Shown here: piece by piece, positions 19,474-27,752 of the stretch
Numbering within the stretch: the stretch's first letter is position 1
Layout of the letters: every line of letters begins with the position of its first letter
Origin: Novosphingobium sp.
GTDB taxonomy: Bacteria; Pseudomonadota; Alphaproteobacteria; Sphingomonadales; Sphingomonadaceae
Direction of reading: 5' to 3'
DNA: 50,861 bases
Assembly: GCF_025351285.1 (NCBI RefSeq)
Contig: NZ_JANXWG010000087.1
Location: 1 to 50,861, forward strand
Made by a program: the position numbers and the translations under genes
The notes under the pieces: model-generated
The model's input: only the letters and a program-made list of their open reading frames with translations
Database searches by the model: none
Told to the model about the DNA's origin: nothing

Positions 19474-19824
19474 TTACAGCTTGAGGCCGAAGCGCGGGCC
19501 GATCTGCGCCATCAGCAGGTACAACCCCACCGTCAACGCGCAGCCCAGCGCCAGCGCGATCCAGAAATGCACGCCCGAACGCAACAAGGCGGGGATCAGC
19601 AGGAACATCGGCAGCGAGGGCAGCACGTACCAGAACGTCGCTTCGGCATGGATCGCCATATTTTCCGCATCGGGCCGCGCACGCCACAGCAGGATCATGC
19701 CCAGAACCGAGATCAGCGGCAGCGACGCAACCAGCGCGGCCACCGTCGGCAGCCGCTTGCCGATCTCGGAAATGGCCGCGATCAACGCGCCAGACAGCAG
19801 CGCCTTTGCGACCAAGCTCAACAT
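19474..19824 (-). CDS. DUF3147-family small membrane protein
   Basis: The 116-residue inner-membrane protein has about four hydrophobic segments: [55 protein letters not shown] and [18 protein letters not shown]. The 'ASLPLIS' and '[11 protein letters not shown]' pattern matches the DUF3147 family, whose function is unknown. The ATG overlaps the yebC stop (TGATG), and the stop lies one base before the ruvC GTG, so it is embedded in a translation-coupled chain between a regulator and a recombination enzyme. Confidence 0.82.
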   Translation of the reverse strand: MLSLVAKALLSGALIAAISEIGKRLPTVAALVASLPLISVLGMILLWRARPDAENMAIHAEATFWYVLPSLPMFLLIPALLRSGVHFWIALALGCALTVGLYLLMAQIGPRFGLKL

Positions 19825-20588
19825 CACCCAAGCTTTTCCATGACCGAGTCCGGGATTTCGTAGTTGCCCCACACCGCCTGCACGTCATCGTCATCGTCGA
19901 GCACATCGATCAGCTTGAGCAGCGTGCGCGCGTCGTCCTCGCCGACTTCGGTCTTGAGCCCGGGCTTCCACCCGAGCTTGACGCCCTCGGCTTCGCCCAG
20001 TGCCTTTTCCAGCTTGCGCGCGACCGGGTGGAGCACGTCGACCGAGGTCCAGATCTGGTGGCTGCCGGGGTTCTCGTCGCCATCGCCCAGATCGCTTTCG
20101 ACATCTTCGGCGCCGGCTTCGATCGCGGCTTCGAGGACCTTGTCCTCATCGCCCACGCTGCCCGGGTATTCGATCAGGCCGAGCCGTTCAAATCCGTGGC
20201 TGACTGCGCCGCTGGCGCCGAGGTTGCCGCCGTTCTTTGAGAACGCAGTGCGCACGTTGGTGGCGGTGCGGTTGCGGTTGTCGGTCAGCGCCTCGACGAT
20301 CAGCGCGACGCCGCCCGGGCCGTAGCCTTCGTAGCGCACTTCCTCGTAGTTTTCGGCATCGCCCTTGCTGGCCTTGTCGATCGCGCGCTGGATGTTGTCC
20401 TTGGGCACCGACTGCGCCTTGGCGGCGTTGACCGCGGCGCGCAGGCGCGGGTTCATGTCGGGATCGGGCATGCCCATCTTGGCGGCCACGGTAATTTCGC
20501 GGCTGAGCTTGCTGAACTGCGCCGAACGCTTTTTGTCCTGCGCGCCCTTGCGGTGCATGATGTTCTTGAACTTGGAATGGCCTGCCAT
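19824..20588 (-). CDS. yebC: YebC/PmpR-family regulatory/translation factor
   Basis: The 254-residue cytoplasmic protein opens [20 protein letters not shown], the invariant family start, and shows [19 protein letters not shown] and the late WKP block. Family members were first described as transcriptional regulators and more recently as ribosome-associated factors that help with difficult peptide stretches. The adjacency yebC-ruvC is conserved widely in bacteria. The ATG at 20588 is fixed by the conserved N-terminus. First gene of the yebC-DUF3147-ruvCA-parDE-ruvB run. Confidence 0.96.
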   Translation of the reverse strand: MAGHSKFKNIMHRKGAQDKKRSAQFSKLSREITVAAKMGMPDPDMNPRLRAAVNAAKAQSVPKDNIQRAIDKASKGDAENYEEVRYEGYGPGGVALIVEALTDNRNRTATNVRTAFSKNGGNLGASGAVSHGFERLGLIEYPGSVGDEDKVLEAAIEAGAEDVESDLGDGDENPGSHQIWTSVDVLHPVARKLEKALGEAEGVKLGWKPGLKTEVGEDDARTLLKLIDVLDDDDDVQAVWGNYEIPDSVMEKLG

Positions 20589-20755
20589 GGGAACCTTCGG
20601 CTTGTGTCTGGCGGGGCGTTCCGGCGGGCGGAGGCCCCATTGCGGCGGCATGATCGATCACCGCGCACTGCCCCACGGCCCTGCACCGGAGCGGGCGCGA
20701 TGGTCAAGCCCTTCGGGTCGTTCAGCGCTGGCCAAGTCCCGGCAGCGGCGATAGC

Positions 20756-21760
20756 ATGGCCACAGGCGGCGAGAGAGGTGGGCAATTGGTCGACGTGTTC
20801 ATTTCCTATTCGCGGGTCGATCATGCGCGCGTGGCCATGCTCGCGCGCGCGGTCGAGGCCGAGGGCTACGCGGTGTGGTGGGACGCAGACCTGCCGCCGC
20901 ACCAGTCCTATGGCGATGTGATCACCGCCAAGATCGGCGCCGCGCGGGCGGCGATCGTGGTGTGGTCGGCCGATGCGGTGAAATCGGAGTGGGTGCGCGC
21001 CGAGGCCGACATGGCGCGCAACCAGAAGAAACTGGTGCAGACCGCGATCGGCGACTTGATGCCGCCGCTGCCGTTCAACCAGATCCAGTACGTCGATATC
21101 GGCGCCTGGAACGGCGAGCCCGATCATCCCGGCTGGCGCAAGGTCAAGGCGAGCCTTGCCGAATTGTGCGCGAAGGGAGAGGAGCAGCGCGAATGGCGCT
21201 TGCCCGCAAACCCGCCGCCCGAGCCGGTTCGTGCCGCGGCGGCGGCCGTCGCATCCAGGCCCTCGCGCTGGCCGTTGCTGGCGGGCGGCGGTGTTGCGGT
21301 TGTGGCGCTGGCTGCGCTGGGCGGAGTGCTGATCGGCCAGGGCAAGGACAATCCGGGCTCACCTCCGCCTGCGCCCACAGGAGGCGCAAGCAACAGCGCT
21401 CCGATCGCTGCACCGACTGTCTATGTCACCGAAAAAGTGCGCGAGGTGGCGGTTCCCGAACCCAAAACAAGCGCTCCGTCCGCAGCGGCGCCGGCCGCTG
21501 GCGCGCCGCGCCTGTATTTCCCCGATTCGTCGGTGCGGATGCTCGATGCGAGCGAGTTTGCGGGGCTGACCAAGGCGCAGTTGCGGATTGCGCGGAATGA
21601 AATCTTTGCCCGCGAAGGGCGCGCGTTCCAGGACCCGGCGCTGCGCGACTATTTCGCGCAATTCTCCTGGTATCGTCCCCGGGGCTTGCTCGTGCGGCTC
21701 AACCCGATCGAGCAGCGCAATGTCGTCATACTCGAAGAAGCCGAGGGTTCTGCGCCATGA
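20756..21760 (+). CDS. TIR-domain membrane protein with C-terminal YARHG domain
   Basis: The 334-residue protein has three parts. Residues 12-140 are a TIR domain: DVFISYSRVDH, WWDADLPPHQSYGDVI, IVVWSADAVKSEWVRAE. The Glu in SEWVRAE (E83) lines up with the catalytic Glu of NAD-cleaving TIRs such as SARM1 (DWVHKE). Residues 172-194 form one membrane span. After a Pro/Ala-rich linker, residues 263-325 match YARHG: LRIARNEIFAREGRAF, LRDYFAQFSWYRPR. The likely topology is TIR in the cytoplasm and YARHG in the periplasm, i.e. a sensor-effector layout. The ATG at 20756 is used; a TTG at 20786 (LVDVFIS) is an alternative. It overlaps the next gene by 4 bases (ATGA), so both are made together. Composition is like the chromosome. 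NADase activity is inferred, not shown. Confidence 0.85.
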   Translation: MATGGERGGQLVDVFISYSRVDHARVAMLARAVEAEGYAVWWDADLPPHQSYGDVITAKIGAARAAIVVWSADAVKSEWVRAEADMARNQKKLVQTAIGDLMPPLPFNQIQYVDIGAWNGEPDHPGWRKVKASLAELCAKGEEQREWRLPANPPPEPVRAAAAAVASRPSRWPLLAGGGVAVVALAALGGVLIGQGKDNPGSPPPAPTGGASNSAPIAAPTVYVTEKVREVAVPEPKTSAPSAAAPAAGAPRLYFPDSSVRMLDASEFAGLTKAQLRIARNEIFAREGRAFQDPALRDYFAQFSWYRPRGLLVRLNPIEQRNVVILEEAEGSAP

Positions 21761-22878
21761 ATGCTCCCGTCGCCGTATTCTGCGGGCACATGTTCAGCGA
21801 GGGCAGCGATGAGGAAGCCGCGCTCGCCGTGCGGGTGGGCGAGGTGCTCGATCGGCATGCGATCCGCATCGCTTATGGCCCGCTGGCGTGCGGCGCGGAT
21901 ATCGTGATCGCCGAACAAGTGCTGGCGCGCGGGGGTGAGCTCAACGTGGTGCTGCCCTTTGCCGAAGATGATTTCATTGCCGAATCCGTGGCTTGTGGCG
22001 GTCCGGGCTGGACCGCGCGCTATCACGCCTGCCGCGATGCAGCGGCACGCATCACCTTCGCGACACCCGGCGCCTATGTCGGCGATGACAACCAGTTTGC
22101 CTATAACACGCGGCTGGCGATGGGGCTGGCGGTGCTGCGCGCCGATGCGATGGGAGTGCCGGCGATCCAGTTGGCGGTGGTGTCCGACCAGATCCATTCG
22201 CTGTCGCGCACCGGGCTGGCGGGGGCGCACGCCGATATCCGCCAATGGGAAAAGCTGTCGCGCCAGACCGAGGTGATTGCGGCCGGCCCGGTGCCGCGCA
22301 AGCTCAAGTTCCCGGCCCGCGCGCCCGTCGGCAGCGGAACCCGGCGCGAAATCCGCTCGATCATCTTTGCCGACTACAAAGGTTTCTCGCGGCTGGGCGA
22401 GCGTGAACTGGTGCGGTTCATGGCCGAAGTCATGGGCCGGATCGGCGCAGTGCTCGACGAATACGGCGATCACGTCGAATTCCGCAACACCTGGGGCGAT
22501 GCGGTCTATGCCATCGTCGACGAGCCACGCATGGCCGCGCGCATGGCGCTGGAAATGCAGGACCGGCTGGCCGACCTGCCGCCCGAACTGACCCCGGCGG
22601 GCGAAATTTCGGGCATGCGTATCGGCGTGCATTACGGACCGGTGTGGGTGGGCACCGATCGCATCACCGGCAACCGCATCTGGTACGGAGGCGAAGTCAA
22701 CCGCACCGCGCGGATCGAACCGGTCACGCCGGTGGGCGGGGTCTATTGCACCGAGACGTTTGCTGCTGCGCTCAAGATCGACAACTGTACCGTATGCCGG
22801 TTTCGCTCGGTGGGCGTGCAGGCGCTGGCGAAAAGCTTCGGCGAGGTGGAATTGTACGAGTTGGAGATGCCGCGATAG
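21757..22878 (+). CDS. SLOG-like Rossmann domain fused to class III nucleotide cyclase
   Basis: The 373-residue protein has an N-terminal alpha/beta domain (1-150): VFCGHMFSEGSDEE, then YGPLACGADIVIAEQVLARG, VVLPFAEDDF and TRLAMGLAVLRA. This resembles SLOG/LOG-type nucleotide-binding Rossmann folds. A class III cyclase domain follows (about 198-373). The metal-binding residues are D206 (IIFADYKGFS) and D248 (NTWGDAVYAI); the transition-state residues are N315 and R319 (VNRTAR). The two base-selecting positions, Lys and Asp in adenylate cyclases, read N244 and I308 here, so substrate is unclear and may be neither ATP nor GTP. It is translationally coupled to the TIR gene (ATGA). A 15-bp inverted repeat follows. 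A cyclic nucleotide product is expected; no cyclic-nucleotide-binding effector is in the window. Confidence 0.85.
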   Translation: MNAPVAVFCGHMFSEGSDEEAALAVRVGEVLDRHAIRIAYGPLACGADIVIAEQVLARGGELNVVLPFAEDDFIAESVACGGPGWTARYHACRDAAARITFATPGAYVGDDNQFAYNTRLAMGLAVLRADAMGVPAIQLAVVSDQIHSLSRTGLAGAHADIRQWEKLSRQTEVIAAGPVPRKLKFPARAPVGSGTRREIRSIIFADYKGFSRLGERELVRFMAEVMGRIGAVLDEYGDHVEFRNTWGDAVYAIVDEPRMAARMALEMQDRLADLPPELTPAGEISGMRIGVHYGPVWVGTDRITGNRIWYGGEVNRTARIEPVTPVGGVYCTETFAAALKIDNCTVCRFRSVGVQALAKSFGEVELYELEMPR

Positions 22879-22897
22879 CTTGCCAAAGCCGTTCGTG

Positions 22898-22967
22898 CTG
22901 AGCTTGTCGAAGCGCTGTTCTTTTTAGATGCAACGTTCGAAGAAAAGCAGCCCTTCGACAAGCTCAG
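22898..22967. repeat. Inverted repeat CTGAGCTTGTCGAAG / CTTCGACAAGCTCAG
   Basis: Two perfect 15-bp arms (22898-22912 and 22953-22967) face each other across 40 bases, between the stop of the cyclase gene and the stop of the DsbA-like gene. From general knowledge the word is abundant in intergenic regions of sphingomonads and related bacteria. Placed between convergent genes it may act as a transcript end or a REP-like element. Confidence 0.85.
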
Positions 22968-22988
22968 GGCGATCGGGCGCTGGGAGGG

Positions 22989-23804
22989 CTATCCCTTCGC
23001 CGCTTGCGCCACCGCTGCTTCAAGCTTCTCGCGCCCGATCGCGCCGGACAGCAATTGATCGCCCACCACCCATGATGGCGTGCCATTGATCCCCAGCCGC
23101 CGTGCAAGCGCCATGTTCTGCTGCAGTTCGTCGGTCACCCGCGTATCGGCGATTTGCGCTTTGGCAGCCCCGGCGTCGAGCCGGGCCACATTGGCCGCCG
23201 CAGCAATCGACTGGTCGCTTGGGCTGGCGCCCGAATAGATCGCCTTGTGGTATGCAGCATATCGGCCTTGCCTTGCGGCGGCGAGGCCCATCCGTGCGGC
23301 GGGTTCGCTTTGCGGTCCGATGATCGGCAACAGCCGCACCACCACCTTCAATTCGGGATCGGCGGCGATCATCGCTTCGACATCGGCTTCGCTCTTGCGG
23401 CAATAGCCGCAGGCATAATCGGCAAATTCGACCAGTACCTTGCGGCCTTTGGGATTGCCGAGAACCGCGCCGTCGAACGGGGTTTCGAGCGTTCCGCGCA
23501 AGGGCGCGATCATGGCGCGGGCTTCCTGGCTGCGCAGGCGTTCCATCGCTTCGGGCAGAATTTCGGGGTGATCGAGCAGATAGGCGCGGACCAGTCCTTC
23601 GATCGCCATGCGCTTTGCCGGGTCGATCCCCGCAGCGGCAAGATCGCGCGACAAGGCGGCGCTCTCGGCCCCGCTGGTCGCCGCGGCGGTGCGGGCGGCC
23701 CACACTTGCCAGCCCAGCACCGCGACCGCGCACAGCAGCACGCCGATCACCATGCCGATCAGCAACGGGCGGCGAGTGGCCGGGCGAGGGGACTGCGATG
23801 CCAT
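22989..23804 (-). CDS. DsbA-family thiol-disulfide oxidoreductase (Com1-like)
   Basis: The 271-residue protein has an N-terminal membrane anchor or uncleaved signal (13-37), a helical spacer (about 50-100), and a thioredoxin-fold domain with the active site DYACGYCRKSE (C132, C135) and the cis-Pro loop GTPSWVVG near 250. The spacer plus CGYC fold resembles the Com1/DsbA-like proteins of Alphaproteobacteria, which oxidise or isomerise disulfides in the periplasm. It lies 12 bases after the M48 protease gene and is probably co-transcribed, suggesting a shared envelope quality-control role. Confidence 0.9.
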   Translation of the reverse strand: MASQSPRPATRRPLLIGMVIGVLLCAVAVLGWQVWAARTAAATSGAESAALSRDLAAAGIDPAKRMAIEGLVRAYLLDHPEILPEAMERLRSQEARAMIAPLRGTLETPFDGAVLGNPKGRKVLVEFADYACGYCRKSEADVEAMIAADPELKVVVRLLPIIGPQSEPAARMGLAAARQGRYAAYHKAIYSGASPSDQSIAAAANVARLDAGAAKAQIADTRVTDELQQNMALARRLGINGTPSWVVGDQLLSGAIGREKLEAAVAQAAKG

Positions 23805-23816
23805 GAGACCTTGCGG

Positions 23817-25184
23817 CTAGCGCTTCTTCGCCTGCCGCTCAACCTCGGCGTGTGCGCTCATCGCGATGTCCTGCGCGCGCAGCATGTCGGGCGAGCCGGC
23901 TGGAAGGCCCTGTTGCGCCACTTCGGCGCTGCGCATCGCCTCGGCGAACTTGCCGTTCATGAACTGCTGTTCGGCGCTGGCCAATCGCGCGCGCGCGTGA
24001 TCGCCATTGGCTTCATAGACAACGCCCAGTTCATACCACGCGAACGGGTTTTCGCGATCCTTGGCCACCGCCGCCTTCAGCACGCGCTGCGCCTCGACGA
24101 AGTTGGCACGGTCTTCGCTGGCGATCAGCGCATGGCCGAAGGTGGTGGCGATCAGCGGCGCATTGGCAGTGAGCGTGGTCGCGCGGCGCAGCGGTTCGAT
24201 CGCCTCGAGCGGCTTGCCCGATTCGAGCAGGATCTGGCCCTTCAATTCCAGGAAATAGGGATCATCGGGCGCGGTTTTCAGCAGCGCATCGGTTTCGACC
24301 TGGGCCTTGTCCATTAGCGCTTCCTTGTGGAACGCGTAAGCGCGCGCATAGCGGGCCGGGACGGTGGTTTCGTATTCGGGGAAATCGCGCAGCGTGGCTG
24401 CGGGTTCGGCGAGATAGCCGTAAAGCTTGGCCTTCACCCGCTGGAACCGCGCCTCCAGCTTGGGATCGGTTTTCGCATTCCACGCCGGGTCTTTTTCGTA
24501 CGTGTCCTGCAGGGTGGCGATGCGATCGTCGGTCAGGGGGTGCGAACTGTAGAATTCGGCTTCGGCATTGCGGGTGTAACCGTGGCGGTATTCCTCGTTC
24601 TGCAGCTTCTTGAAGAAATCGAGGCTGCCCCGACCCGAAAGCCCGGCCTTGGACAGGAACGACGCGCCAGCGGCGTCGGCCGAGGCTTCCTGCGTGCGGC
24701 TGAACGCCAGGAATTTGCCCAGCGCGGCCTGCTGTCCGGCGCCGATGATGCCCAGCGCCGCTTCGGGCGAGCCTGCCGCCGCCGCCGCCACGCCGAGCAG
24801 CAGGCTGAGGATGGTAATGCCGGTGGCTGGCTTGAGGCCTTCGTTCACACGTTCGGCATGCCCGCCCGCAACGTGGCCCAGTTCGTGCGCGATCACGCCC
24901 TGGACTTCGTTGGCATTGCCGGCCAGCGCGATCAGTCCGCTGTTGATGAACACCGCTTGCCCGCCCGCGGTGAAGGCGTTGATCGAACCATCGTTGACCA
25001 GGATGATATCGACATTGCGCGGATCGAGGCCCGCTGCGACGATGATCGGGCGCGACATGTCCTGGAACAGCGCTTCGGTTTCGGCATCGCGCAGGATCGA
25101 TTGCGCGGCAGCGGGCTGGATCGTGAACGCAAGGCCGGCGGTGGCCAGGGCCACTCGCATGGCGAAACGGGTCAGGAGGCGCAT
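23817..25184 (-). CDS. Exported M48-family zinc metalloprotease with TPR repeats (BepA-like)
   Basis: The 455-residue periplasmic protein has a signal peptide (1-28, ending QPAAAQ) and an M48 domain with the zinc motif HELGH (100-104) in VIAHELGHVAGGHAERV. The third ligand region follows at EASADAAGASF. The C-terminal TPR array (about 270-450) includes DDPYFLELKGQILLESG and ENPFAWYELGVVYEANGD. This architecture is that of BepA/YfgC, which removes misassembled outer-membrane proteins. Co-oriented with the DsbA-like gene downstream, 12 bases apart, and with the alpha/beta hydrolase upstream, 10 bases apart. Confidence 0.93.
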   Translation of the reverse strand: MRLLTRFAMRVALATAGLAFTIQPAAAQSILRDAETEALFQDMSRPIIVAAGLDPRNVDIILVNDGSINAFTAGGQAVFINSGLIALAGNANEVQGVIAHELGHVAGGHAERVNEGLKPATGITILSLLLGVAAAAAGSPEAALGIIGAGQQAALGKFLAFSRTQEASADAAGASFLSKAGLSGRGSLDFFKKLQNEEYRHGYTRNAEAEFYSSHPLTDDRIATLQDTYEKDPAWNAKTDPKLEARFQRVKAKLYGYLAEPAATLRDFPEYETTVPARYARAYAFHKEALMDKAQVETDALLKTAPDDPYFLELKGQILLESGKPLEAIEPLRRATTLTANAPLIATTFGHALIASEDRANFVEAQRVLKAAVAKDRENPFAWYELGVVYEANGDHARARLASAEQQFMNGKFAEAMRSAEVAQQGLPAGSPDMLRAQDIAMSAHAEVERQAKKR

Positions 25185-25194
25185 GGTGGCCAGC

Positions 25195-26172
25195 TTAGTG
25201 CACGGTTGGCTTAACTGCCGCTGAAGATGCGGGTGCGGTCACCGCAGCAAGGAACTGCAGCACCTTGTCGAGCACCGCGTGGTTGCCGGCGAATGGCTTG
25301 GCCATCAGCATGATGATGCGCGTGTGCGACAGCCCGGGAAGCACGTCGGCCTGCATCGGACGGCCCGCGTCGGTCATGGCCCTGGCCAGTGCCACGCTGT
25401 TGCGCGGAAACACGGTCTTGTCGGCATCGCCGGTGAGCAAAAGCATCGGCGGTGCATCGGCGCGCGCGAAATGGATCGGCTGGGTGGCAGGCAAATCTGA
25501 CGCATTGCCGAAACTGTTGCGCGTGGCATCGGTATCGAGCGGCAGGAAATCGTAGGGACCCGCCAGTCCGATGAAGCCGCGCAACTGGTTGGCATCGAGC
25601 CCTTCGTGCGCCAGCCACCGCTTGTCCAAAGCCAGCATCGCGGCATTATACGCACCCGCCGAATGGCCCATCAGCACCACCCGCGTCGGGTCGCCGCCCA
25701 GTGCGGCGGCATGATCGTGGACCCAGCGAAGGGCGGCTGCGCCATCCTCGACCATCCCCGGGAAACGCGCTTTGGGGTAGAGCCGGTACCCTGGCAGGAC
25801 CACGGCATAGCCTTGCGGCACCAGCGCGCGTGCAATGAACCGATAATAGTGCGGATCACCGCTGTCCCACCCGCCGCCGTGGATGAACACCACGATCGGA
25901 TAAGGCGCCGCGCCAATTTTTACCGGCTTGGCCGGCACGAACATTTCCAGCTTTTGTTGCGGATCGGCGCCATACTGCGTGGCAGCCACCAGCCTGATCT
26001 GCGAATTGCCACGGAACAGCGCATCGGCATTGTCGAGCAACGCCACCGCATTGGTCGCCATCGCGTAGCTCACGCTCACGACCAGCGAAAGCGCCAGGAC
26101 AAGTACGCCGACGCCGGTCCACCCCAGCCAACCCATCGTGCGCGGACCCCGTCTTGCTACCGTGCTTGCCAT
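25195..26172 (-). CDS. Alpha/beta-hydrolase, BD-FAE/esterase type, membrane-anchored
   Basis: The 325-residue protein has an N-terminal hydrophobic segment (about 14-42) and an alpha/beta-hydrolase domain. The oxyanion motif VVFIHGGGWDSGD (95-106) and nucleophile elbow LMGHSAGAY (Ser171) are present. The acid lies in LLTGDADKTVFP and the His in GLSHTRI. The HGGGW form is typical of the hormone-sensitive-lipase/BD-FAE esterases. The substrate is probably a small ester; none is indicated by context. It precedes the M48 gene by 10 bases on the same strand. Confidence 0.88.
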   Translation of the reverse strand: MASTVARRGPRTMGWLGWTGVGVLVLALSLVVSVSYAMATNAVALLDNADALFRGNSQIRLVAATQYGADPQQKLEMFVPAKPVKIGAAPYPIVVFIHGGGWDSGDPHYYRFIARALVPQGYAVVLPGYRLYPKARFPGMVEDGAAALRWVHDHAAALGGDPTRVVLMGHSAGAYNAAMLALDKRWLAHEGLDANQLRGFIGLAGPYDFLPLDTDATRNSFGNASDLPATQPIHFARADAPPMLLLTGDADKTVFPRNSVALARAMTDAGRPMQADVLPGLSHTRIIMLMAKPFAGNHAVLDKVLQFLAAVTAPASSAAVKPTVH

Positions 26173-26267
26173 GGCTGACCGCTAGCAGGTTTGCGGGCGG
26201 TTTCCAGTCCCGGCGCAAGGGTGTTGCAGGCCCGATGCCGATTTGGGTCTGGAAGGCTTTTAGCCGG

Positions 26268-27644
26268 TCAGCCGATCAGGCGGCGCGCGGCCTTTTCGAC
26301 CAGCGCAGGATCGCCCAGGACCTCGCCCAGCAAGACCGGCACCGATCCGACGATCCGGCGGACGAGCACGAGCGCGAATTCCTCGCCCTCGCGATTGATC
26401 GATCCCAGCGACTGCTCGGGCAATTTGCGCAATTTGGCGGCAAGCGCATCGGGGCTGCGGTCATGCGTTGCGCGGCCGGCGGCTTCGCGCCGCAGTCGGC
26501 GTTCCGCGGCTACCACGCCTTTGAGCCCACCCGGCGCATCGGACAGGAAACGCAGCAGCACGCCGCGTCCCAATTGCAAACGCTGGGCATGAAGCAGGGC
26601 CGCAGCATATTCGGTCAGCCGCGTCTTGTCATAAGCCGCCCCGAACACCAGCTTGACGACCGGTGTCATCGGCGCGCGATCCTGGCGTGTCAGCCCGGCG
26701 TCCTCGATCAGTTCGTTGAATTCTTCCGTTGCTTCGGCGGCAGCGAGCGCAAAATCCCAGGCCCGGCTGATCGCGCCATAAAGCGCCGCGCGTGTGCGAT
26801 CCTCGCTCGAATGCGCGGTTTGCGCAAGGTCGCGTGCGCTGGCGAGCCAATCGGCGAGGGTCGCGTGATCGGCATCCTGCATCGTCGTGCCGAAGCTTGC
26901 TTCGTCGGTGAAGTCGAGCGGGTTGCCCACGATGTCGGTCAGTTCAAGCGGACCAATGCCATCGTCGTTGGCCGAGACCGCTGCCGGGCCATCGGCCCAA
27001 TCGGTCAGCAACTGAATCGGGCGGCGTGGCGCCTTTTCACCGCCATGGCCGAGCGCTTTGCCGATCTCTGCCAGCAAGGCATCGGTGGTGCCCTGATCGG
27101 CCACTTCCTTCCAGTTGATGACGCCGTAGACGTGATCGATCGATGCGCCATCGGACGAAAAGGGCAGAAGTATGCCGCGATAGAGCACGGTCACGCCGCG
27201 CAAGTTGATGAATTCGGCTTCGAATCCGATCGGCGCCCGGTTGGCGATGATCTGCATGTAGTGATCGGTGATGCGCGACAGCAACGAACGGCCGGGCACA
27301 TCCGACAAGCGTTTGATTGCCCGGATGGTGCGGGCGTTGGTGTCGCACTCGTCGGCAAGCTGTTCGCCCAGCCAAGCAATGGCGGGATTGTCCATGCCGC
27401 GATCGAATTTGAGCAGGACCGCATGATTGGCGAAATCGGGTGCAGCGCTTTCGGTCAGCGAAGCGACCGACGGGAACGGTTGGTCGCCCAGCAGGCCCGC
27501 CCAGAAATTGTAGGCGCGCACTTGCATGCGCCGTTCGTCCTGGCCGATCAGCAGCGGTGATTCGATCGCCGCATCTTCGTCCACGCCGGCAATGGGTTCG
27601 TCGCCCAAAGCGTCGTGCGAGCTGAATTCGTGCAGGCCGTCCAT
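26268..27644 (-). CDS. PAS_5-like domain protein of unknown function
   Basis: The 458-residue soluble protein resembles sphingomonad proteins with an N-terminal PAS_5-type domain (about 40-182): YNFWAGLLGDQPFPSV, LLSRITDHYMQIIANRAPIGF, and RGILLPFSSDGASIDHVYG. The 'IDHVYGVINWKE' ending is characteristic. The remaining 270 residues are mostly alpha-helical with a conserved-looking patch around 300-340 and no catalytic motif I can name. No transmitter or DNA-binding domain is joined to it, so its output is unknown. AAGGGG lies 8 bases before the ATG. Confidence 0.65.
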   Translation of the reverse strand: MDGLHEFSSHDALGDEPIAGVDEDAAIESPLLIGQDERRMQVRAYNFWAGLLGDQPFPSVASLTESAAPDFANHAVLLKFDRGMDNPAIAWLGEQLADECDTNARTIRAIKRLSDVPGRSLLSRITDHYMQIIANRAPIGFEAEFINLRGVTVLYRGILLPFSSDGASIDHVYGVINWKEVADQGTTDALLAEIGKALGHGGEKAPRRPIQLLTDWADGPAAVSANDDGIGPLELTDIVGNPLDFTDEASFGTTMQDADHATLADWLASARDLAQTAHSSEDRTRAALYGAISRAWDFALAAAEATEEFNELIEDAGLTRQDRAPMTPVVKLVFGAAYDKTRLTEYAAALLHAQRLQLGRGVLLRFLSDAPGGLKGVVAAERRLRREAAGRATHDRSPDALAAKLRKLPEQSLGSINREGEEFALVLVRRIVGSVPVLLGEVLGDPALVEKAARRLIG

Positions 27645-27752
27645 GCGAAAAATTCCCCTTCGGTGCTATCCGAACGGACTTCTTCTGGCGCAACTTCGTG
27701 AAAGAACCCTTAAGTCGCGCGAACGCGGTTGACGGTCAAGGTTAGGATTGTG

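Noticed and set aside
20756..22878. Canonical Thoeris or Pycsar assignment
   Set aside because: No SIR2-SLOG ThsA and no cyclic-nucleotide-binding effector are present; only parts of each logic are seen.
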